Of a DNA stretch of 29,118 nt, positions 23,629 to 29,118 are shown piece after piece. Every line of letters starts with the position of its first letter. The first letter of the stretch is position 1. The DNA comes from Alistipes sp. (GTDB lineage: Bacteria > Bacteroidota > Bacteroidia > Bacteroidales > Rikenellaceae): the NCBI GenBank assembly GCA_017560305.1, contig JAFYOF010000149.1, forward strand, positions 1 through 29,118. Direction: 5' to 3'. The notes below the pieces were generated by a model. That model was given only the letters and a program-made list of their open reading frames with translations, had not been told where the DNA came from and did not search any database. Made by a program: the position numbers and the translations under genes.

Positions 23629-24963
23629 ATGGCAAAAAAAGAGAAAAAGATTCAGGACTACAATTTCTGGTATTGGTTCTTAAGATACTATGTGGATATC
23701 ACCCTCAAGTTATCGTACCGCAATGTCAGATATGCAGGTCTTGAGAAGATACCACAGAACAGCGCCGTAATCTATGCGCCAAACCACACAAACGCATTGA
23801 TGGATGCGTTGATGATTCTGGCAATGGACCGCAAGCCAAAGGTGTTTGTGGCTCGTGCCGACATCTTCCGCTCACCTGTATTGGCGAAGATCTTCTCATT
23901 CTTCAAGATTATGCCTATTATGCGTATGCGTGATGGCATCGACGAGGTGAAGAAGAACAACCAGACCATCGAGCGCGCTGTGGAGGTATTGCGTGACAAG
24001 GTGCCATTCTGCATCTTCCCCGAGGGTCAGCACCAGGCGAAGTATTCGTCATTGCCTCTCTCGAAGGGTATCTTCCGCATCGCATTCCAGGCGCAGGATC
24101 TGATGCCTGATATGCCTCTCTACATTGTGCCCGTGGGCATCCGCTATGGTCACTTCTTCCGCTTCCGTTCAACGGTGCGTGTGCAGATTGGCGACCCAAT
24201 CAATGTGAAGGATTTCCTCGCAGAGCATCCAGAATCGACACCACAGGAACAGATGAACATCCTGAAGGAGATTCTCGCCGAGCGTATGCGTGAGTCTATC
24301 TTCTACATCCCCGATGATGAGGACTATGACGCAACATTCGAGATTTGCGCAACAACAGTAAAGTCGCAGGTTAGACAGTTTGCCCGCAAGAGTGGCGGCA
24401 AGAAGATGCACAACCTCGACGCACACTTTGTGGCAAACAACCAGATTGTAAAGTATATCGCCGACCTGAAGCAGGAGAACCCCGAGAAGGCGGAGAAGCT
24501 CCTGAAGTTGGGTGCCGAGGCGTTCAAGCTTAGAAAGTCGAAGAAGATTAACATCGAGTCGGTGTCGTTGAAGTACCCAGTGCTCTCGCGCCTGCTGAAG
24601 TCGTTGTTTGTCATCGCCACACTCCCCTACTGCATCCCAGTGTCAATCCTGACCCTGCCAATCAAGGCTTTGCTGGCGTTCCTCTTCACCAAGCTCAAGG
24701 ACCAGGCGTTCCACAACTCGGTGCGCTATGTAGTTAACCTTGTGTTGTGGCCTTTGTTGATGATTATCTATGCCATCATCGCATACTCGCTCCTGCCTTG
24801 GCAGTGGGCATTGCCACTCACGCTCATCCTCCTGCCTGCGCCTATCGTGGCTCACGAAACCTGGAGATTGATGCGTCTGGCTATCTCTGACTTCAAGTAC
24901 ATCTTCAACAAGGATTTGCAGAAGAAGCACAAGGAGATTAAGAAATTGGTTTTTAACAAGTAA
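23629..24963 (+). CDS. PlsC-type 1-acyl-glycerol-3-phosphate acyltransferase family protein
   Basis: The 444-residue protein has the acyltransferase motifs NHTNALMD (52-59, the HX4D catalytic pair) and FPEG (130-133), plus VPVGIRYG. After a middle region of about 150 residues the C-terminal third carries three or four hydrophobic segments (from about residue 325). It is longer than simple PlsC (about 240), as in large Bacteroidetes members of the family. It acylates a glycerolipid or similar lipid at the membrane; the acceptor cannot be named. It starts 2 bases after the carrier gene's stop. Confidence 0.9.
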   Translation: MAKKEKKIQDYNFWYWFLRYYVDITLKLSYRNVRYAGLEKIPQNSAVIYAPNHTNALMDALMILAMDRKPKVFVARADIFRSPVLAKIFSFFKIMPIMRMRDGIDEVKKNNQTIERAVEVLRDKVPFCIFPEGQHQAKYSSLPLSKGIFRIAFQAQDLMPDMPLYIVPVGIRYGHFFRFRSTVRVQIGDPINVKDFLAEHPESTPQEQMNILKEILAERMRESIFYIPDDEDYDATFEICATTVKSQVRQFARKSGGKKMHNLDAHFVANNQIVKYIADLKQENPEKAEKLLKLGAEAFKLRKSKKINIESVSLKYPVLSRLLKSLFVIATLPYCIPVSILTLPIKALLAFLFTKLKDQAFHNSVRYVVNLVLWPLLMIIYAIIAYSLLPWQWALPLTLILLPAPIVAHETWRLMRLAISDFKYIFNKDLQKKHKEIKKLVFNK

Positions 24964-24974
24964 AACGAAAGATT

Positions 24975-26366
24975 ATGAGACTAAAGCATATTGCAGCACT
25001 CCTCATCACGATGGCCTCTTTCGCCGTTTCGGCTTACGCACAGAAGGGCGAGGAGATTATCAAGACCGGCTACAACTTCGGTCCTCTGCCCGCCGTGGCA
25101 TTCGATGCCGACAAGGGTTTCCAGATGGGTGCTCTGCTCAACATCTACGACTTTGGTGATGGCTCGACCTACCCTAACCCTCGTCAGCAGTGGTATTTTG
25201 AGGCGTCGTTCTTCACAAAGGGCTCGCAGCTCTACACCATCTCGTACGATAATAAGTTTATGATTCCAAACACTCGTTTCTCGACAACATTGACCGTGAC
25301 AAACGACAAGGCTATGGACTTCTACGGCTTCAATGGTTATATGTCATACTACGACCACGAGAAGGTGGCGGCGGGCAAGGAGAACGAGGAGGCATATCTC
25401 TACACGCCAAAGTACCGCATCAACCGTGTGGCAGCGTTGTTCAAGACCGACTTCATCGGCAACCTCTGGAACAACAAGTTCTTCTGGGAGGCGGGCTACC
25501 ACTTGAGCTACTTCAAGCAGAGCGCTATCGACCGTGCGAAGATCAACAAGAACAAGGGTGAGAACAAGATGTTCCCCGACAACGAGCCAACACTCTACGA
25601 GCAGTACCGCCAGTGGGGTATCATTTCGGATGAGGAGGCAGAGGGCGGACTCAACAGCACAGTGCGTGCAGGTTTGCTCTACGACACACGCGACAAGGAG
25701 GCTGCTCCATCACGCGGTATCTGGGCTGAGGCTCACCTCACAATGGCTCCAAAGTGGTTGGGCACAAAGATTCCTTATTATAAATACTCTGCGACCTGGC
25801 GTCAGTACTTCCCATTGGTAGATAACGACATCCTCACATTGGCTTACCGCCTGAACTATCAGGGTACATTCGGCAAGAGCGCACCTTACTATGTGTTGCC
25901 ATACATCACCACTATGGGTCAGTCTTACGACCGCGATGGTATGGGTGGTTTCCGCACAATCCGTGGTATTATGCGTAACCGCGTGCAGGGTCTTGATATG
26001 GCATCTTACAACGCCGAGCTCAGATGGCGTTTCACAACATTCACACTCTGGAACCAGAACATCTCACTCGGTCTGAACCTCTTCAGCGATGGTACTATGG
26101 TGACAAAGGAGTACGATATGTCGTTCAAGCGCACTGTAGCAGACTTTACTTCGGAGGCAGAGTACAGCAAGGCAAAGAGCGAGTATGACGAGTATATGTC
26201 AAAGGGTCAGGGCGGCGACGCTCCTCACATCACCGTGGGTGCTGGCTTCCGCTTCATTATGAACCAGAACTTCATCGTCTGCCTTGAGTACGGCAAGCCT
26301 GTGGGCAAGCTGGCAAAGCAGGATGGCAATGGCGCATTCTACATCAATACGGGCTACCTGTTCTAA
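24975..26366 (+). CDS. BamA/TamA-family (Omp85-type) outer-membrane barrel protein
   Basis: The 463-residue protein has a signal peptide (about 1-22, ending SAYAQ). It then consists of alternating aromatic beta strands that end in a C-terminal aromatic strand (GAFYINTGYLF), the outer-membrane insertion signal. LLYDTRDKEAAPSRGIWAEAHL is the characteristic Omp85 surface-antigen phrase, and GGFRTIRGIMRNR resembles the L6 VRGF/Y region. There are no POTRA domains, so it is barrel-only. It is the last gene of the carrier-acyltransferase operon and ends 18 bases before a strong terminator. Lipid or protein handling at the outer membrane is inferred. Confidence 0.85.
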   Translation: MRLKHIAALLITMASFAVSAYAQKGEEIIKTGYNFGPLPAVAFDADKGFQMGALLNIYDFGDGSTYPNPRQQWYFEASFFTKGSQLYTISYDNKFMIPNTRFSTTLTVTNDKAMDFYGFNGYMSYYDHEKVAAGKENEEAYLYTPKYRINRVAALFKTDFIGNLWNNKFFWEAGYHLSYFKQSAIDRAKINKNKGENKMFPDNEPTLYEQYRQWGIISDEEAEGGLNSTVRAGLLYDTRDKEAAPSRGIWAEAHLTMAPKWLGTKIPYYKYSATWRQYFPLVDNDILTLAYRLNYQGTFGKSAPYYVLPYITTMGQSYDRDGMGGFRTIRGIMRNRVQGLDMASYNAELRWRFTTFTLWNQNISLGLNLFSDGTMVTKEYDMSFKRTVADFTSEAEYSKAKSEYDEYMSKGQGGDAPHITVGAGFRFIMNQNFIVCLEYGKPVGKLAKQDGNGAFYINTGYLF

Positions 26367-26384
26367 TTTGATGACCGGATAAAG

Positions 26385-26418
26385 AAAAGGCTACCAACTT
26401 CGGTTGGTAGCCTTTTTT
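26385..26418 (+). terminator. Strong terminator of the carrier operon
   Basis: AAAAGGCTACCAAC pairs perfectly over 14 bp with GTTGGTAGCCTTTT around a TTCG tetraloop closed by C-G, followed by T. The A-rich left arm would also serve the minus strand. Confidence 0.95.
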
Positions 26419-26447
26419 ATGTGCTTATATATTGCTCTGGAATAGTA

Positions 26448-26550
26448 TAAGAGGAGGGTTTTCAAGGCTTGCGAAATCCGAGAAACCGCAGTTTACTAAG
26501 GTGTAAATGAGGATTTCGAGGGTGAGCGTAACGCAGAAAACACCCTCTTT
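26448..26550. repeat. Dispersed structured repeat, copy B (about 103 bp)
   Basis: This is the homologue of 1762-1863. Its ends AAGAGGAGGG and CACCCTCTT are complementary to each other although they differ in sequence from the ends of copy A. An additional CGAAATCC/GGATTTCG pair forms an inner stem. It lies 10 bases after the stop of the minus-strand DUF819 gene and just beyond a plus-strand terminator, the same setting as copy A. Confidence 0.75.
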
Positions 26551-26560
26551 GGCAATTTCC

Positions 26561-27730
26561 TTACAAGCGCGAAAGCAATTCTGCAATTAATACTCCCAGA
26601 TGATTTCCCGCCGCATAGCCCACGATACCAGCGCCGAGACCAGTCACAAGGGCCTTCTTGTTACGCATTGCGGCTGACGCCATCGGCACAAATGGGGGCG
26701 AGTTGATGAACGCTACAGATGAAATCATCATCGAGTCGGCATCCACACGCATCGCGCGGCACATTATCGCGTGGAGAACCAGCGAGAAGAAGACCGCCAC
26801 CACCATAAAGGCGAGCTGGTTGATTCCACCCGCAAGGTCGAGGTTTGAGAAGTCCGCCATCGACGCGATAGTGATGCTGAAGATATAAATCAGATACATT
26901 CCCACATCATAACTCAACTCCATCTCACGCACACGCTTGATGAACGAGCACGCAACACCCAGCGTTGTGAGCAGCAGGATGAATACCACCATAAACCAGC
27001 CCTCGGGCATCAGCAACGCCACGCCACCCGACACGCCAGCCACACCGATTGTCCAAAGCAATATCTTGCCGAGTTGGGCAATGCCCTCTTTGGTGAGGAG
27101 TTTGCTGTAAGGGTTCTGCTTGGTCTTTTCAATCTCGCGCTCAATCTCCGCCTGCTCGCTCTGCGAAAGCTCTCTGCCACGCTCGCCATAGAGGCGGCGG
27201 AACATAGGTATGCCGATGCTAAAGAGAAAGACGAAGTAGATGAACGAGATGATGATGTCGTAGGAGTTCACCAGCAGATAGGTCTCGCTATTGATGCGGA
27301 AAATCGCCTGCAACGCCGCTGCATTAAGCGTTCCGCCCGTGTACATACCCGTGATGATACCGCCCACCTGCGCACCCTGCTCCACATTCTTGCCAAAGAG
27401 CAGATAACCAGCAATCACCGCCACCGCCACCGAGAGGAAACCGCTAACGACAATCTTCAACTGCAAGCGAGCCTCACGGCGCGAAAAGACGCAACCGAAC
27501 AACATCATCGGGATAGCCAACGGCACAACCACATTGGGCAGAAGGTCCTGCACCGCCTTCATCTCGACAGGGATAAATGGCAGGTTGCCGATAATCATAC
27601 CAATGGCATAGAGCACCATAATCGGTCCCAACTTGCCCAGCACGGGCACTCGGCGACACAACCAAATCACTCCCGCAGGCGTCACACACAAGAGGAGCGC
27701 CAATATTATGTAACTTAAAATATGTATCAT
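26561..27730 (-). CDS. DUF819 family membrane protein
   Basis: From ATG 27730 the 389-residue protein is almost entirely hydrophobic, with about ten to eleven membrane segments. Recognisable DUF819 phrases are MIIGNLPFIPVE, GGIITGMYTGGTLNAAALQAIF and, near the end, SSVAFINSPPFVPMASAAMRNKKALVTGLGAGIVGYAAGN (given in parts). A charged cytoplasmic loop of about 35 residues (GERGRELSQSEQAEIEREIE) splits the two halves. It is a probable transporter of unknown substrate. The in-frame ATG at 27760 overlaps the -7 box, so the start at 27730 is preferred. It is monocistronic. Confidence 0.88.
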   Translation of the reverse strand: MIHILSYIILALLLCVTPAGVIWLCRRVPVLGKLGPIMVLYAIGMIIGNLPFIPVEMKAVQDLLPNVVVPLAIPMMLFGCVFSRREARLQLKIVVSGFLSVAVAVIAGYLLFGKNVEQGAQVGGIITGMYTGGTLNAAALQAIFRINSETYLLVNSYDIIISFIYFVFLFSIGIPMFRRLYGERGRELSQSEQAEIEREIEKTKQNPYSKLLTKEGIAQLGKILLWTIGVAGVSGGVALLMPEGWFMVVFILLLTTLGVACSFIKRVREMELSYDVGMYLIYIFSITIASMADFSNLDLAGGINQLAFMVVAVFFSLVLHAIMCRAMRVDADSMMISSVAFINSPPFVPMASAAMRNKKALVTGLGAGIVGYAAGNHLGVLIAELLSRL

Positions 27731-27747
27731 AATCACTTTATTTTCCA

Positions 27748-27755
27748 CAAATATA
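27748..27755 (-). promoter_or_regulatory. -7 box of the DUF819 gene
   Basis: TATATTTG on the minus strand, 18 bases upstream of the ATG at 27730. No clear -33 box. It places the ATG at 27760 upstream of transcription. Confidence 0.45.
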
Positions 27756-27810
27756 GTCATTTTTCGCTACCGATGCACCTCTCCGAGGATAATATATCAC
27801 CCTCCCGCCT

Positions 27811-27842
27811 ATTGCGATTTAGAAATTATCTTGCTATATTTG
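27811..27842 (+). promoter_or_regulatory. Promoter of the 6S-like RNA
   Basis: ATTG (27811-27814), 20 bases, TATATTTG (27835-27842). The -7 box is a full match and the -33 box three of four. Transcription would start near 27849. Confidence 0.72.
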
Positions 27843-27848
27843 TGATAA

Positions 27849-28069
27849 CAAAACCAATTGCCTATGATTAGATAGCATCAAAAAGACATATAAATAAAAG
27901 GCGTTAGCTTTTATTTCGGGATTCTGAAACTTGGACACTTTCTGAACACACCCATTGGAATAAAGTTTGACGCCCGCGCTGTATTTCAGCGTGGGCTTTA
28001 TTCCGTATTAGGGTGTGAGGTAGTCCAAGACCGCAGAATCCGATATTAGCGAATTAGTCCGCGCTTTTT
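27849..28069 (+). ncRNA. ssrS: 6S RNA-like rod-shaped noncoding RNA (Bacteroidales type)
   Basis: A long rod is formed by stacked stems: CGGGATTCTG/CAGAATCCG (27917-27926 with 28034-28042, one bulge), CTTGGAC/GTCCAAG (27930-27936, 28023-28029), CACACCC/GGGTGTG (27947-27953, 28011-28017), GGAATAAAG/CTTTATTCC (27957-27965, 27996-28004), and GCCCGCGCTG/CAGCGTGGGC (27972-27981, 27987-27996) with a TATTT loop. An asymmetric internal loop (27937-27946 against 28018-28022) interrupts the rod, as the open-promoter-like bubble does in 6S RNA. A 9-bp hairpin AAATAAAAG/CTTTTATTT precedes the rod. A weak AGCG/CGCT stem plus five T ends near 28069. 6S RNA binds housekeeping RNA polymerase. Identity with the Bacteroidales-1/6S family is probable but from memory; the exact ends are uncertain. 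Confidence 0.68.
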
Positions 28070-28116
28070 GTTTATGTATAAGTGAAAAATATTTATAAAC
28101 ATAAACAATTAAAACT

Positions 28117-28761
28117 ATGAAAAGGGTATTATTTATGTTGTTGCTCACAATGGCAATAACATCATCTTTCGCTCAAGAGAAAGATGTTACAAAGTTCCTC
28201 GGTATTCCTATTGATGGCACAAAAGCCGAAATGATTGCAAAACTCAAAGAGAAAGGGTTTACATCAACTGCATACGATAAGGAAGTTCTTGAAGGAGAGT
28301 TTAATGGTAGAAATGTTACGATCCATTTGGTTACGAATGGTAATAAAGTTTATAGAGTAGGTGTTTGCGATAAAATAGGAATGACTGAAACCAATATTAA
28401 GGATCATTTTAATATACTATTCAAACAATTCAGTAACAATGGGAAATATATGTGTATTGAGGGAGCAGCCATTTCAGAAGATGAAGACATCTCCTATGAA
28501 ATGATTGTAAAGAATAAACAATATAGTGCGTCATTTATTCAGTGTAATAAAGCGGAAATGAAAAATGACTTATATTCGAAATACTCAGAAGAAGAAATTA
28601 AAAATTTCTCAAAAGAAAAAATATCTGAACTCGCAACAGCGTTTTTTGATGCAAATATTCACAAAACAGTTTGCTTAACAATACATGAATGGGGTGGAGA
28701 ATACTATATAATGATGTTATATGATAATGAACTAAATAAAGCTAATGGCGACGATCTTTAA
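28117..28761 (+). CDS. Small secreted protein of unknown function
   Basis: I do not recognise a named family. The 214-residue protein has a clear signal peptide (MKRVLFMLLLTMAITSSFAQ, cleavage after about residue 20). The mature part opens with KFLGIPIDGTKAEMIAKLKEKGF, a phrase that recurs at the start of small Bacteroidales periplasmic proteins. It then alternates short beta strands and charged helices, ending with a hydrophobic-aromatic strand (EWGGEYYIMMLYDNE). It is AT-rich compared with most genes here. It follows the 6S-like RNA by about 50 bases and is closed by its own terminator. No strong promoter was seen; a weak candidate is TTTG (28067-28070) with TATTTATA 19 bases later. Confidence 0.8.
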   Translation: MKRVLFMLLLTMAITSSFAQEKDVTKFLGIPIDGTKAEMIAKLKEKGFTSTAYDKEVLEGEFNGRNVTIHLVTNGNKVYRVGVCDKIGMTETNIKDHFNILFKQFSNNGKYMCIEGAAISEDEDISYEMIVKNKQYSASFIQCNKAEMKNDLYSKYSEEEIKNFSKEKISELATAFFDANIHKTVCLTIHEWGGEYYIMMLYDNELNKANGDDL

Positions 28762-28770
28762 TCTCTAATA

Positions 28771-28806
28771 AACTACCGCAACCCCGAAGGATTGCGGTAG
28801 TTTTTT
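28771..28806. terminator. Terminator after the secreted protein gene
   Basis: AACTACCGCAA (28771-28781) pairs perfectly with TTGCGGTAGTT (28792-28802), followed by T. It lies 10 bases after the stop codon. Confidence 0.92.
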
Positions 28807-28830
28807 GTGCATATAAGGGCGGCTTAACTT

Positions 28831-29057
28831 GCCGAGGATTGCCATTGGCAATCTTATTCTCGGCTTCGGTCTGTGGCGGCTCAGCAGAGGGAAAACTATT
28901 GGTGCGTTAGAATATATATAATATAAGGTATATAGCAAGGTTTTCCCTCTGCTCTCGCCTGCTGCGACAAAGAAAAGAGCCCCGCCCTTTTCCAAAGGGA
29001 GGGGACAGAGGGGAGGGAATGTCAATATGAGCGGCTTAAGCCGACTCTTCAAGCCGC
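28831..29057. repeat. Noncoding region dense in inverted repeats
   Basis: Four structures stand close together. GCCGAG-GATTGCC-ATT-GGCAATC-(TTATT)-CTCGGC occupies 28831-28864. GCAGAGGGAAAAC (28884-28896) pairs perfectly with GTTTTCCCTCTGC (28940-28952) around an AT-rich 43-base loop. CCCTTT-TCC-AAAGGG is at 28985-28999. GCGGCTT (29031-29037) pairs with AAGCCGC (29051-29057), with the palindrome CGGCTTAAGCCG at 29032-29043. The minus-strand reading frame across it (phrases such as PPLCPLPLEKGG) looks like a by-product of repeats. No gene is visible from 28762 to the end of the window. Confidence 0.7.
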
Positions 29058-29118
29058 ACAGGAGAAGTGACTACTCCCAGCAACCGATGACATATATACA
29101 CAAAAAAACCGAGCCCTA

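Noticed and set aside
28765..29052. Minus-strand reading frame of 95 codons
   Set aside because: It spans a terminator and four inverted repeats; phrases such as PPLCPLPLEKGG are typical of translated noncoding repeats.

Overview
The window looks like a chromosomal segment of a Bacteroidales bacterium (phylum Bacteroidota). The genus cannot be fixed from the sequence; a gut or rumen lineage is plausible. Three things point there. Upstream regions repeatedly carry the phylum's promoter form (TTTG, about 19-20 bases, TAnnTTTG) and lack obvious Shine-Dalgarno sequences. The housekeeping proteins resemble Bacteroidales versions. A HU-like/SPOR membrane protein and a 6S-like RNA fit the same group. 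Most genes are GC-rich, with two clear AT-rich exceptions (18245-20044 and 28117-28761).

Layout. 1-640: tRNA-Asn and tRNA-Val, a terminator, then a noncoding stretch with a cruciform-like element and three tandem repeats that each copy the 3' end of the tRNA-Val gene. 646-1686: asparagine synthetase A. 1762-1863: first copy of a dispersed structured repeat of about 102 bp. 1881-6205 (minus): a two-gene operon for heme-binding c-type cytochrome proteins, one HzsA-related and one a beta-propeller joined to a di-heme peroxidase-like domain. 6432-7382: purC. 7454-11591 (minus): tsaB, a HAD phosphatase, smpB and dnaG. 11592-12124: a promoter, a candidate structured RNA and an antisense tRNA-Arg. 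12125-16066: a tight plus-strand operon of a phage-repressor-like regulator, an orphan histidine kinase, lgt, a HU/SPOR membrane protein and a GtrA protein. 16063-18102 (minus): uvrB.

18245-20044: an AT-rich, probably acquired, phosphoethanolamine-transferase-like membrane enzyme with a G8 tract in codons 17-19. Gain or loss of one G creates an immediate stop, so this is a strong candidate for phase variation. 20197-22347: ruvB and a secreted metallophosphoesterase. 22673-26366: an operon of a bile-acid:sodium-symporter-family carrier, a PlsC-type acyltransferase and an Omp85-type barrel, ending in a strong terminator and followed by the second copy of the 102-bp repeat. 26561-27730 (minus): a DUF819 membrane protein. 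27811-28069: a promoter and a long rod-shaped RNA resembling 6S RNA. 28117-28761: a small secreted protein. The right end is noncoding and rich in inverted repeats.

Functionally the window mixes core information processing (DnaG, UvrB, RuvB, SmpB, TsaB, tRNAs, 6S-like RNA), amino-acid and purine synthesis (AsnA, PurC) and envelope functions (Lgt, SPOR protein, acyltransferase, Omp85 barrel, surface-modifying transferase). The most interesting unexplained items are the G8 switch, the paired structured repeats, the tRNA-derived tandem repeats, the structured leader at 11870-12005 and the cytochrome operon.
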